Positions 1 to 8,732 of a stretch of 64,000 bases of DNA are shown here, piece after piece (the first letter of the stretch is position 1; each line of letters begins with the position of its first letter). The translations under genes and the position numbers were made by a program. The notes beneath the pieces are model-generated. The model was given only the letters and a program-made list of their open reading frames with translations. It was not told the DNA's origin and did not search any database. The stretch lies in assembly GCA_001543005.1 (NCBI GenBank), contig LFLB01000008.1:62001-126000 (forward strand), written 5' to 3'. Origin of the DNA: Candidatus Spongiihabitans thiooxidans. Lineage in GTDB: Bacteria > Pseudomonadota > Gammaproteobacteria > Arenicellales > Poriferihabitantaceae.

Positions 1-433
1 CATCACCCATATTGTCGTCCTTCGTCGTTTTATTGCCTGCCGTCTTGGTCTTCTTGGCGGTGTTCTTGGCCACGCTCTTGCCAGCAGTCGTTTTCTTTTC
101 AGAAGTTGATGCGCGAGAAGACTCGACGCCACCTATCTTCGTAATTTCGATCTCTGTGAATGATTGACGATGTCCCTGGGTACGACGATAGTTTTTACGT
201 CGTTTCATTTTGAAAACCTTGATTTTCCTGGCTCGGCCATGGGACAGTACTGTCGCGATGACCGGGCTTTCAAGCACTGGCGATCCAACGGTGACCTGGT
301 CGCCGTCCGCTATCATCAACACGCGCTCCAGATTAACCGAATCTCCCTCCGCAACAGCTAATTTTTCTACCTTTAACTTATCACCAATAGCAACTTTATA
401 TTGTTTGCCGCCTGTTTCGATTACTGCATACAT
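1..433 (-). CDS. rplU: 50S ribosomal protein L21 (partial, runs off the left edge)
   Basis: Reading the minus strand from ATG at 433 gives an N-terminus starting [14 protein letters not shown], the L21 signature, followed by the [16 protein letters not shown] segment typical of its C-terminal half. L21 binds 23S rRNA in the large subunit. The frame stays open to the window edge, so the stop is not visible. After the usual ~103 residues the protein continues with a Lys/Thr/Ala-rich tail (about 40 residues seen), which is longer than in E. coli. rpmA and obgE would be expected further left. ispB, normally the divergent neighbour in gammaproteobacteria, is here about 8.3 kb away. Confidence 0.95.
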   Translation of the reverse strand, partial: MYAVIETGGKQYKVAIGDKLKVEKLAVAEGDSVNLERVLMIADGDQVTVGSPVLESPVIATVLSHGRARKIKVFKMKRRKNYRRTQGHRQSFTEIEITKIGGVESSRASTSEKKTTAGKSVAKNTAKKTKTAGNKTTKDDNMGD

Positions 434-918
434 TGTATAAATTCTTCAATTGTTTATTCTATTCGCCACCGGATCAAATTTAGTCAAATACCTGAACCCA
501 ATACTTGAACCCAATACTTAAACCCAATACTTACACCCAATCGATCATTTCCCGCCTTAATGTCCACCTATCCACTGGCAGAAGGCATGAGGATATTTAC
601 GGGGAAATTACCGACTTTACAAGGACGCGGGATTCTAGCCGTCTAAAGCCTTGCCGTCAAATACAATTGCCTGGAGAGATCGCCTGCCTGAGGGATTGCC
701 ATAAAATCAGGCAATCTAAGTGCGTTGTTGATAATACCTATCGGTGTTTCCAATCCCGTTATGAGGTCAATAGGTATTGTAGCAAGTACGGCAGTCGGCT
801 TACCTAACGAACAACAAATACCGAGCAGGATCGTAGCCTTCGGGCAAATGCCGGGAAACGACCGCTTGCGCCGCGCTGATGATACTTAACACATGCAACC
901 CGACCAAACTGTTGTTAG
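434..918. other. Intergenic region upstream of rplU
   Basis: This is 485 bases between the rplU start and the stop of the TRAP permease gene. It must hold the rplU promoter, but no convincing -35/-10 pair was found. It carries a 13-bp tandem repeat (494-541) and a 9-bp inverted repeat, AATACCTAT at 733-741 and its complement at 770-778. A 100-codon open frame at 505-807 on the plus strand shows no recognisable domain and is not called. Confidence 0.5.
494..541. repeat. 13-bp tandem repeat, about 3.7 copies
   Basis: The unit GAACCCAATACTT recurs with exact 13-base spacing (ACCC at 496, 509, 522 and 535), the last unit being partial and diverged. It lies about 60 bases upstream of the rplU start. 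Function unknown; the period is not a multiple of three and no gene covers it. Confidence 0.75.
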
Positions 919-3162
919 CTATGGCTGCTCGCCATCAGCGGGCGCGAGCGCTTGGGTAGATCGGCGGCTGGCTCGGAACTGCGCCAGTATAACGGGTGCG
1001 GCAAACCCCAGGGCCGCCACATCGCTCTCCCAGCTGGGCGCCACCATCATCAACCCAGCGAAACCCATAAGGAAACGCCAACCAGCGTTCAACGGGGCGA
1101 CAAAGTACCCGGAGACCGCGGTCGCGATGGCGAAGATGCCAATGGCACAGGTCAGCGAGACCTGGACAAACGAAAACCAGGTGAAGTATTCCGGTATGAC
1201 GATCAGCATGGTCGGTGCATAAACGAAGACCATCGGCACCATCAGTTTACCAATGCCGAGACTAAACGCCGAGACCCCGGTACGGAACGGGTTGGCGCCG
1301 GCGATTCCAGCGGCGGCGTAGGCCGAGGCGCAGACCGGCGGCGTGATCTCGGAAATGACGCCGTAGTAGAGCACGAACATGTGTGTCGCCAGCACTGGCA
1401 CGCCCAATTCCGACAACGCCGGCTGGGCAACCGAAACCAGCATGATGTAGAGTGCCGTGGTCGGCAGGCCGGCACCCATCAGGATGCATGCGATGGCGAT
1501 CAGGAGTAGCGACAGGAACTGTTGGATGGAGGCTTGCGCAAACACCTCAAGCGGAATCCATCCGATTACCGCGTATAAAACTTCGGCCATGTCGCGGGCA
1601 CTGGTGGTCACCATGAAGCCGAGGCGAAAGGCGATGCCGGTGGTGTTGATGACGCCGACCACGATGCCGACAGCGGCGCAGGCGGCACCAACGGCCAGTG
1701 CGTATTGAACGCCGACATGAAAACTGTCGAACAGGGCTCTGATACCATGGCGTTGGCCCTTGTGCATGAGGCTGAGGATTAGCAATCCGCCAAAAATGCT
1801 GCCTATAACCGGCGAGAAGGCGCCGTTCGACACCCGCCACAAAATGAATGTCATCATGGCGGCAGGCAAGATCAGGGTCATCGGTTTCTGGTACGACGAA
1901 AAGCCAACGATGATGCAGAAAGTCAACCCCATGAAGGCGGCCATGTTCGGCGAATAACCGCTAAACAGTGTGATCAGCAGCGCTATCAGCGGCATGACCG
2001 TATACCAACCCTCACGCCAGATTTTTAAGAATTTAGGTAATTGGTCCTTGGGATAACCTTGGAGGTTAAGCCGTTTTGCGGTGAAATGCACGATCGACAG
2101 AACGCCGATGTAGTGCATCGACGCCGGCACAATCGCCGCGATGACGATGGTGGTGTAGGGAACTTCCAGGAACTCGGCCATCAGGAACGATGCGGCACCC
2201 ATGATCGGTGGCGTGATCTGGCCACCGGCGCTGGACGCGGCTTCGACACCGCCAGCGAAGTGGCCCGGATAGCCGAGGCGCTTCATGTTGGGAATGGTCA
2301 GCGAGCCGGTGGAGACTGTGTTGGCGATCGACGAGCCGGAGATGGTGCCGAAGAACGCAGACGAAACAACGCTCACCTTGGCCGGGCCACCGGTGTACTT
2401 GCCGGCCACGACCATGGCGTTGTCGATAAAAAACTGGCCCAGTCCCATGCGCTGAGCGACCACGCCGAACAACACGAAATGGAACACCACCGTCGATACG
2501 ACCCACAACGTCACCCCGAAGATGCCCTCTGCCGGGAAGTACATATTATTGATGAATTGTCGCCAGTCGACGCCCGGATGTTTGAGCACCTGGAGCGGCA
2601 TATATGGACCGAGCAGTGCATAGAGGATAAATACAATGATGATCGTCGGCAGGATGACGCCCAGCGAGCGGCGCGTGATTTCGAGCACCAGAATAATGAG
2701 CGCCGTGCCGAAGACAAGGTCGAGCCAATGCGGATCGCCCTGGCGTAATGCCTGCTCCGACACATCCAGGCCGAACGCGGTCAGCCCGGTCCACGAGAGC
2801 GTCAGGAAAAGCGCCGACATGATGCCGATGGCGGCGAACACCCAGTCGTAAATCGGTACGTTGCCCCAGCGCCACCAAGTGTTTTCCCGGTATTCGAGCG
2901 TGTTCCGGGTGCGAAACAGCGGCATTCCGGCAAAGATCAGGATGAACAGGCCGCTGAGGTGAATCCCCATATGTGTGTGGTCAACCGGCGTGCCGAAGCC
3001 CGCGGTATACATATGATAAAAGGCGAAGGCGATGGCGAGATAATACAGAACCTGCGCAAGTCGCGCGCCGTTGTCGCGGGTGACCAGGGAAGTATCGTAT
3101 TGTTTCTCAAGCGACTCGGCCGCTTCGATATCGAGTTTGCCTATGGGTGGCTCAGTCATCAC
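919..3162 (-). CDS. TRAP transporter fused permease subunit (DctQM type)
   Basis: A 747-residue polytopic membrane protein with many hydrophobic segments, the size of a TRAP permease in which the small 4-TM (DctQ) and large 12-TM (DctM) subunits are fused. The N-terminal quarter matches the small-subunit region, followed by DctM-like features such as the Gly/Ser-rich segment FGTISGSSIANTVSTGS and GAGLPTTALYIML. TRAP systems drive uptake of organic acids with a sodium or proton gradient. It lies downstream of the TAXI binding protein on the same strand with a 193-base gap containing stem-loops. Fused permeases usually pair with TAXI proteins, which agrees with the neighbour. Substrate unknown. 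Confidence 0.92.
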   Translation of the reverse strand: MMTEPPIGKLDIEAAESLEKQYDTSLVTRDNGARLAQVLYYLAIAFAFYHMYTAGFGTPVDHTHMGIHLSGLFILIFAGMPLFRTRNTLEYRENTWWRWGNVPIYDWVFAAIGIMSALFLTLSWTGLTAFGLDVSEQALRQGDPHWLDLVFGTALIILVLEITRRSLGVILPTIIIVFILYALLGPYMPLQVLKHPGVDWRQFINNMYFPAEGIFGVTLWVVSTVVFHFVLFGVVAQRMGLGQFFIDNAMVVAGKYTGGPAKVSVVSSAFFGTISGSSIANTVSTGSLTIPNMKRLGYPGHFAGGVEAASSAGGQITPPIMGAASFLMAEFLEVPYTTIVIAAIVPASMHYIGVLSIVHFTAKRLNLQGYPKDQLPKFLKIWREGWYTVMPLIALLITLFSGYSPNMAAFMGLTFCIIVGFSSYQKPMTLILPAAMMTFILWRVSNGAFSPVIGSIFGGLLILSLMHKGQRHGIRALFDSFHVGVQYALAVGAACAAVGIVVGVINTTGIAFRLGFMVTTSARDMAEVLYAVIGWIPLEVFAQASIQQFLSLLLIAIACILMGAGLPTTALYIMLVSVAQPALSELGVPVLATHMFVLYYGVISEITPPVCASAYAAAGIAGANPFRTGVSAFSLGIGKLMVPMVFVYAPTMLIVIPEYFTWFSFVQVSLTCAIGIFAIATAVSGYFVAPLNAGWRFLMGFAGLMMVAPSWESDVAALGFAAPVILAQFRASRRSTQALAPADGEQP

Positions 3163-3197
3163 ATATTCTTCAGTTGTTCGGTTCCAGCTACATTAGG

Positions 3198-3337
3198 CGC
3201 TACACTCGGCTGGCGGTGTAGCGTCGCCGCCGACTCTCAGGTGAAAAAATCCGCCAGAGGGATTTCACCGGCGCGGCGCCACTTGCCCTCCGACTGGAAA
3301 GACCCTGTTCCGCCTTGGAACAGGCCTTGGAACAGGG
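3198..3337. promoter_or_regulatory. Cluster of stem-loops between TAXI and TRAP permease genes
   Basis: Two perfect inverted repeats are visible: CGCTACAC (3198-3205) with GTGTAGCG (3216-3223), and CCTGTTCC (3304-3311) with GGAACAGG (3317-3324). A second downstream copy of GGAACAGGG (3329-3337) could pair alternatively with CCCTGTTCC (3303-3311). Between them, around 3240-3270, a bulged hairpin can also form. No T-tract follows. In a binding protein-permease operon such hairpins often stabilise the upstream mRNA or reduce read-through, so the binding protein is made in excess; that role is inferred. Confidence 0.5.
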
Positions 3338-3355
3338 CCACATTGGAAAACACAA

Positions 3356-4381
3356 TCAGTTCATCACGATGCCTGCTTCTTTGTAGTACCGTGCCGCACC
3401 GGGGTGCAGCGGGACATTCAAACCCTTGATACCGTCAAGCGCAGTCTCCTCGCGAATGACCTTGCCTTTGGCGTGGCCATTGTCGAGCAACTTACGGGTG
3501 GTCTTGTTCCACAACGCTTTAGTGATTTGGTAGATCAATTCTTCGTCTTGATCAATACTGGTCACCAGGATGCCATTTACGGCGATGGTGTTGACATCGT
3601 AATCGATGCCTGCATAGGTTCCGGCCGGGATTGTGGATTGGCCATAATAGGGGAGGATCTCGTGCGCCATCGCCACTTCGTCATCCGAGAAAGAATAAAG
3701 CTCCATGCCTTTGGTGTTGTCGAGCTGGATCATTGCGGCCACCGGTGTGCCGGCAACATAGAAATAGGCGTCCAAATGCCCATCGGCGATACGCTCGGCG
3801 CTTTGCGCGTTGTTGAGCTCGGCCTCGTCGATGTTGCTACGGTTAACGCCATATTGGTCGAGTATCAACTCAACCGCGATCTGGGTGCCGGAACCCGCCT
3901 GGGCGATACCGACCCGTTGGCCTTTCAGGTCCCCTAATCCGGTCAGCTTCATGCCCTTCTTCATTACCAGGTGCATATCTTCGGGATATAGCTTGGCGAT
4001 AATGCGCAGTTTTGGCTTCGCCTTTCCCTCAAACTTGCTTTCGCCGTGATAGGCGAAATAGAGCGTTGCCGCACCAGTGAGACCCGCTTCCATTTGCCCG
4101 GAATTGATCGCAGTGACGTTGTGGGCCGAGGCGTTGGTCGATTGCGCGATGGCGATCAGACCCGGCACGCCGCAACTGCCGCCCTGCTCGCAGGTCTTGC
4201 CTGAACCTGGCGGGTTGGAAATAGCGTTGGCGATCAATCCGCCGATGGGGAAATAAGTGCCGCCGGCACCACCGGTGCCAATGCGGAAAAATGTCATCTC
4301 TTGAGCCGAGACGCTACCGGCGGACAAAATGCCGGCGACCGCGAATGCGGCAAGAATGCTCTTTAATTTAATTGGTTTCAT
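3356..4381 (-). CDS. TAXI family TRAP transporter solute-binding protein
   Basis: A 341-residue exported protein: a signal peptide of about 26 residues ending at SVSAQE, then FFRIGTGGAGGTYFPIGGLIA, the hallmark start of TAXI (TRAP-associated extracytoplasmic immunogenic) proteins. Length is normal for the family. It should capture the substrate in the periplasm and deliver it to the fused permease encoded just downstream. The LysR gene is divergent across a 152-base gap, and an MmgE/PrpD enzyme lies beyond it, so uptake and breakdown of one organic acid is a reasonable inference. TAXI substrates are rarely known. Confidence 0.93.
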   Translation of the reverse strand: MKPIKLKSILAAFAVAGILSAGSVSAQEMTFFRIGTGGAGGTYFPIGGLIANAISNPPGSGKTCEQGGSCGVPGLIAIAQSTNASAHNVTAINSGQMEAGLTGAATLYFAYHGESKFEGKAKPKLRIIAKLYPEDMHLVMKKGMKLTGLGDLKGQRVGIAQAGSGTQIAVELILDQYGVNRSNIDEAELNNAQSAERIADGHLDAYFYVAGTPVAAMIQLDNTKGMELYSFSDDEVAMAHEILPYYGQSTIPAGTYAGIDYDVNTIAVNGILVTSIDQDEELIYQITKALWNKTTRKLLDNGHAKGKVIREETALDGIKGLNVPLHPGAARYYKEAGIVMN

Positions 4382-4533
4382 TTGTTTTCTCGCTTAATTA
4401 GTTTCATTTAGTTTCATTGTGAATCACTGGCGCAGAAACGATCCATACCTACACTGTACCATTTTAAAAAGGTTGCCATAGTATTTGTCATAGTGTCCAA
4501 TACCGATACTTGCACTCCCCATAGCATCAGGTT
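4382..4533. promoter_or_regulatory. Divergent promoter region between TAXI and LysR genes
   Basis: This 152-base AT-rich gap separates two divergently transcribed genes. LysR-type regulators classically bind T-N11-A sites in exactly this kind of gap and control both sides. No single operator could be assigned by eye, so the region as a whole is annotated. Confidence 0.4.
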
Positions 4534-5475
4534 ATGACCCCTCTTATAAATTTGCGCCAAATCGAGGTATTTACGGCCATTATGCGGACCGGTTCTGTCA
4601 CCAAAGCCGCGATCACATTGAACGTCTCCCAACCGTCAGTGAGCAAAGTGCTAAAGCACACGGAAGCCCGGCTCGGATTTCCGCTGTTCAAACGCCTTAG
4701 TGGCAAACTCTATCCGACTCCCGAGGCCGAGGTTTTGTATAACGAAACAGCGCGTATCGACGAAGATATCGATCATCTCAGTCAACTGGCCTTTGAATTA
4801 CGGGATGGCGGTGTCGGGCGTGTCCGATTCGGCTGTCCTCCGTCTCTGGCCACCCATGTATTGCCTATGGGCATCCAGGCTTTTCGAGCCAGGTACCCCG
4901 GCATTAGCGTTCAGCTCACTATTTCTCCATCGGCATTAATTCGCTCTGAGGTTATCAAACGTCGAGTGGACCTGAGCCTCGCTCATTTTCCAACCTCGGA
5001 TCCGGAGGTTAGCGGAGTAACGCTGGACACCGGTCGTATGGTGTGCCTGATGCGCAAGGGTTATGTCTTGGCAAATAAACCTTCGTTGAGTGCGCAGGAG
5101 CTGTTGGGGCACAATATGATTTTTGGTTACGCGGATAAAGAATTTCTCCGACTTATCGACAACGCGGCGCCAGGACTTCGAAATAATTCCAGCTGTGACC
5201 TGTTGGTAAACCACTACACCGTTGCCGCAAGTCTCGCGCAGCGTGGCCTGGGCGTTGCCCTGGTCGATGAGTTCACAGTTACCGGCAGCCGTTTCGATGA
5301 TTTAGCCATAGTGCCATTCGAGCCGGAAATTCCAATTCATGTGGGGGTGATTTATCCGCGATATAGTCCTCTGTCGACCGCAACGAAAGTGTTTATTGAG
5401 ACGTTGGGAGAGGCTTTAGAGAAATTCAGAATTCGTGGCCAGCGGCCACGTAATAACCCGGTCGCCGATGCCTGA
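4534..5475 (+). CDS. LysR family transcriptional regulator
   Basis: A 313-residue protein with an N-terminal winged helix-turn-helix (LRQIEVFTAIMRTGSVTKAA, then LNVSQPSVSKVLKHTE, residues about 7-65) and a C-terminal periplasmic-binding-like effector domain from about residue 90. Length is typical. It is divergent from the TAXI/TRAP genes and upstream of the MmgE/PrpD gene on the same strand, so it probably senses the imported acid or its product and controls both units. The SVSKVLKHTEARLG wording resembles the NocR/OccR-like subgroup, but the effector cannot be named. Confidence 0.92.
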   Translation: MTPLINLRQIEVFTAIMRTGSVTKAAITLNVSQPSVSKVLKHTEARLGFPLFKRLSGKLYPTPEAEVLYNETARIDEDIDHLSQLAFELRDGGVGRVRFGCPPSLATHVLPMGIQAFRARYPGISVQLTISPSALIRSEVIKRRVDLSLAHFPTSDPEVSGVTLDTGRMVCLMRKGYVLANKPSLSAQELLGHNMIFGYADKEFLRLIDNAAPGLRNNSSCDLLVNHYTVAASLAQRGLGVALVDEFTVTGSRFDDLAIVPFEPEIPIHVGVIYPRYSPLSTATKVFIETLGEALEKFRIRGQRPRNNPVADA

Positions 5476-5893
5476 TTTCACTCTGCGACTATTGACGACA
5501 ATGTTGACAAGTATCTGGCTTATATTTCAAAACGTGAGCAAGGTGAATACGATTTGCCATAACCAAAGGTTATTGCCGTTCAAACAATTTATATTAGACA
5601 CGTTACCTTGAAGAATGAGAGATTATGCAATCAGGTGGCCGCTCGTGCCAGTATTTAGACCGATTGGTTGAAGCCCCGGTGATTTTCGCGATTCAACTCA
5701 ATATAAAAGAATCGGGTCTTTAAGATCGTTGCAATGATTTCAACTGCGGCATTGATTGATCCAACGAGTCATCTTAATGCGTTTTTAATCATCAAAACCA
5801 TAACGCATATACAAATGGGTATGGCCTATACGTTAGACCACCTCGACTCCAAGTTTTCTACACAGGCAGGACATTTAATAAAGGAAATACAAT
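5476..5893. other. Intergenic region between LysR and MmgE/PrpD genes
   Basis: 418 bases of low GC content. An open frame at 5734-5916 overlaps the MmgE/PrpD start and has no recognisable domain. The last 40 bases (ending AAAGGAAATACA before the ATG) hold a good ribosome binding site for the downstream gene. No terminator or further gene is seen. Confidence 0.4.
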
Positions 5894-7264
5894 ATGAAAG
5901 ATTGGGTAACGAATAAACTGGCAAAATGGTGCATCGAGCTACGCGCAGAGGATTTGCCCGATGATGTTCTGACCAAGGCTGAGGGCGTGATTCTTGACGC
6001 CATCGCTTGTGCCATCCCCGGCTGTCATACGCAAGGCGCCAAGCGTGTTCATGCTGTTGCCAAATCAACCTTTGGAAGCGGCGATGCTGTCATCTGGTTT
6101 GAAAGTACGCGCGTCCAGGCAACGGCTGCCGCCTTCGCAAACTCCGCGTCAGTGTCTATGCTGGATTTGGACGATGGGCATCGTAGCGCGCTTGGCCATC
6201 CGGGTGCTGCCATCATTCCCACAGCCCTGGCCGCCACCGGGCCTGATGCCAAAGGGATTGAGCTGCTGAAAAACATTGTCGCCGGTTACGAGGTGTGTAT
6301 TCGCATCGGCATGTCAGAAAACCGCAAGTCCTATCACACAGGAAACTGGACCGGCCTCGGAGTCACGGCAACAGCGGGGCTTTATGCCGGCATAACCGAG
6401 CAGCAGCTAGCGAATGCCCTTGCCACGGCTTCCTATCATGGACCTCGGGTCGCTGATTTGACGCTCAGCTCGGACATGGGCGCCAATGTTAAGGAATCAA
6501 TTCCCTGGTCCGTGGTTACCGGCTTTATCGCCAAAGACTTGGCCGCACAAGGATTCACGGGCTGTCGCGATGCAATGGATATCACGGAGCGTTACGATCC
6601 GAAAAAAGCGCTTGCTGGTCTCGACGATGGATATTTTCCATCCCAGGCGGGAAAATATTCTCACGCTATTATGCGAACTTATTTCAAGCGCTACGCGTGC
6701 TGTCGCTGGATTCACAGTTCCATCGAGGCGTTGCTGGAAATCATGCGCGGCCAGAATCTCAAGCATGATGACATTAAATCCATTCGGGTGGAAACCTTTA
6801 AACAGGCGGCAAACCTCAATAATCTTGCCGATCCAACGACACCGGAAAGCGGGCAATACAGCATTCCCTATAGTATGGCCATCGTGGCGGTTCTGGGCGA
6901 AGACACGCTGTCGCCACCGACATCCGAGTGCCTTCATCATCCTGAAATCGTTAAATTCGCCACGAAGATTGAGGTCATCCATAATCAATCAATGGATTCG
7001 GCTTTTCCTGTTAAAAGCCCTGCACGAATCTTTGTAACCACTGCGAATGGGACGTTCGAGGCATTTGTAGAGGTGCTTTGGGGGGACCTGGATCGACCTC
7101 TATCCCGGGAAGATCTGGTCGGGAAGTTCAAAACTTTGGCCCGTTGCAGAATGTCGGATGATGATGTGATGAGTATTATCAGCGCCGTACAAAGCCTGCG
7201 AAACGGTAGTGTCAAGCCATTGCTGGATGCGCTTGCGGTGGCCACTTGCATACCCGCAGAATGA
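5894..7264 (+). CDS. MmgE/PrpD family protein
   Basis: A 456-residue protein of normal length for the MmgE/PrpD fold, which includes 2-methylcitrate dehydratase and cis-aconitate/itaconate-type enzymes acting on small di- and tricarboxylates. Family features visible are the N-terminal helical LADWCIEL-like start (LAKWCIELRAEDLP), the HRSALGHPGAAIIPTALA segment near residue 96 and YEVCIRIG near residue 135. The start has an AAAGGAA ribosome binding site. No prpB/prpC genes are nearby, so methylcitrate cycling is not supported; its neighbours (TRAP transporter, LysR) suggest catabolism of an imported carboxylate. Confidence 0.9.
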   Translation: MKDWVTNKLAKWCIELRAEDLPDDVLTKAEGVILDAIACAIPGCHTQGAKRVHAVAKSTFGSGDAVIWFESTRVQATAAAFANSASVSMLDLDDGHRSALGHPGAAIIPTALAATGPDAKGIELLKNIVAGYEVCIRIGMSENRKSYHTGNWTGLGVTATAGLYAGITEQQLANALATASYHGPRVADLTLSSDMGANVKESIPWSVVTGFIAKDLAAQGFTGCRDAMDITERYDPKKALAGLDDGYFPSQAGKYSHAIMRTYFKRYACCRWIHSSIEALLEIMRGQNLKHDDIKSIRVETFKQAANLNNLADPTTPESGQYSIPYSMAIVAVLGEDTLSPPTSECLHHPEIVKFATKIEVIHNQSMDSAFPVKSPARIFVTTANGTFEAFVEVLWGDLDRPLSREDLVGKFKTLARCRMSDDDVMSIISAVQSLRNGSVKPLLDALAVATCIPAE

Positions 7265-7491
7265 TTTTGTAACAGCGGGAAGAGCTCAGGTTTAGTGTTA
7301 GAATTCCGGATTAACCCACAACTGCGCCCAATGCGCCGAATTGTGGTCGGCTATTTGATCATTGCCACTGTCCGCCTACCCTGACAAATGCGTTTCAACC
7401 AGAGGAACATGCGCTTTATACGCCCTGTGCACTCATGGCGATTTTCTCTTCTTCACAATCCCGACGAGGGCGCCGAGGGCGAGCGCCGCCG

Positions 7492-8418
7492 ATGAACACA
7501 TTCCAACCGACTAGAACCACAAAAACCATGTTTGCCAAAGCCTATCGTATCGCCAGTTGTTTCACCTTGCCGGTGGTGATTTCCAGCCGCTCGGACAAGG
7601 GTGTGTGCAAGAGCACGATCGGGGCTTGCGTGGTGGTCAATCGCGACGGGTGGATTCTTACTTCGGCGCACTTGATCAAGGAGATTCAGCGACAGCAGGA
7701 CAGCGTCATGAAACATAGCACCTATGGCGACGATGTTCGCAAACTGGAGCAGGACACCGTGGCCGACAAGCGTTTCAGAAAATCCAAGGTTCGCGCCTTC
7801 CAGCGACCATCCACGGGTTCGGTGCGGAATCATTCCGTGTGGTGGGGGCGGGATGGCGCACAGTTGCGTGACTTGACCGTGCTACCGGCCGCCGATCTGG
7901 CGCTGGGTCGCCTGCAGCCATTTGCCCCGGACTCAATCGCGCATTATCCGGCGTTCAAGAATCCAACCGCGGACTACTCCCCCGGACGGAGTTTGTGCAG
8001 GCTTGGTTTCCCGTTTCACGAAATCAAGCCGACGTTCGATCAGGAAAAGAATGCCTTCGTGCTGCCGCAGGGCGCGGTGCCGCTGCCGTTGTTTCCGCTA
8101 GAGGGCATATTCACCCGGGTCGTGACCGCGCCGATGCCGGGGGCGAATGAGAGCGTGCCGGGCAAGTTCATCGAGACCTCCTCGCCCGGACTGATGGGAC
8201 AGAGCGGCGGCCCGATTGTGGATTCGCAAGGTGTGGTGTGGGCTTTGCAGTCGCACACCCGCCATTATCCCCTGGGCTTCAGCCCGCCGGTCCCGGACCA
8301 GGGCAAAAGCACGAAACAGAAAGAACACCAGTTTTTGAATGTCGGTCTCGGCATTCATACTGAGTCGATATTGAATTTATTGAACAGCCGCTCGGTGGCG
8401 CATCAAACCGCGGATTGA
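7492..8418 (+). CDS. Trypsin-like serine peptidase
   Basis: Carries a chymotrypsin-fold triad pattern: His in GWILTSAHLI, a candidate Asp in the PAADLALGRL region, and Ser in GQSGGPIVDSQG (a variant of GNSGGP). About 300 residues, cytoplasmic by appearance, with no clear signal peptide. Starts are ambiguous: an upstream ATG at 7435 adds an Arg-rich stretch, and a third ATG at 7528 begins MFAKAYRIASCF, where the domain itself begins; 7492 is a compromise. It stands alone between the MmgE/PrpD gene and ispB. Substrate unknown. Confidence 0.75.
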   Translation: MNTFQPTRTTKTMFAKAYRIASCFTLPVVISSRSDKGVCKSTIGACVVVNRDGWILTSAHLIKEIQRQQDSVMKHSTYGDDVRKLEQDTVADKRFRKSKVRAFQRPSTGSVRNHSVWWGRDGAQLRDLTVLPAADLALGRLQPFAPDSIAHYPAFKNPTADYSPGRSLCRLGFPFHEIKPTFDQEKNAFVLPQGAVPLPLFPLEGIFTRVVTAPMPGANESVPGKFIETSSPGLMGQSGGPIVDSQGVVWALQSHTRHYPLGFSPPVPDQGKSTKQKEHQFLNVGLGIHTESILNLLNSRSVAHQTAD

Positions 8419-8494
8419 TTCGCTCAGGTCGAGCGGGGGAGCAGTGCAGATTCAACACATCGGATATTAGGATAAAGGGTTTTACCGGGTCGGC

Positions 8495-8521
8495 GGTTAT
8501 GCCATAAAACATGGCATAACC
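8495..8521. terminator. Perfect 11-bp inverted repeat between peptidase and ispB
   Basis: GGTTATGCCAT, a 5-base loop (AAAAC) and the exact complement form a strong hairpin 77 bases after the peptidase stop and about 210 bases before ispB. There is no run of T on either side, so it may be a weak terminator or a binding site rather than a classical intrinsic terminator. The rest of the 314-base gap (8419-8732) shows no gene. Confidence 0.45.
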
Positions 8522-8732
8522 CAATGAAACCAAACCAGCCGGACATCGGCTACGCGTACTGCAATTTTGCAGCGAACACGCCCTAAAATCCAAGCAATAC
8601 CGCATCATGTTTAGAACTATTCTCAAGGCTAACCTCTGATTTAGAGCATACTGGCGGTCTATATTTCAGGGAAACTGCAAACCACCTGGAATCTCGGCTA
8701 AAATGGCCAGTTCAAAATATACATAAGCATTC

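Noticed and set aside
505-807. 100-codon plus-strand frame upstream of rplU
   Set aside because: No domain, no ribosome binding site, and it begins inside the 13-bp tandem repeat.
952-2748. Long plus-strand frames opposite the TRAP permease (952-1509, 2041-2748)
   Set aside because: They are antisense shadows of a clear membrane transporter gene and have His/Arg/Asp-rich composition typical of such shadows.
5734-5916. 60-codon frame before the MmgE/PrpD gene
   Set aside because: It overlaps the real start of the MmgE/PrpD gene in another frame and has no domain.
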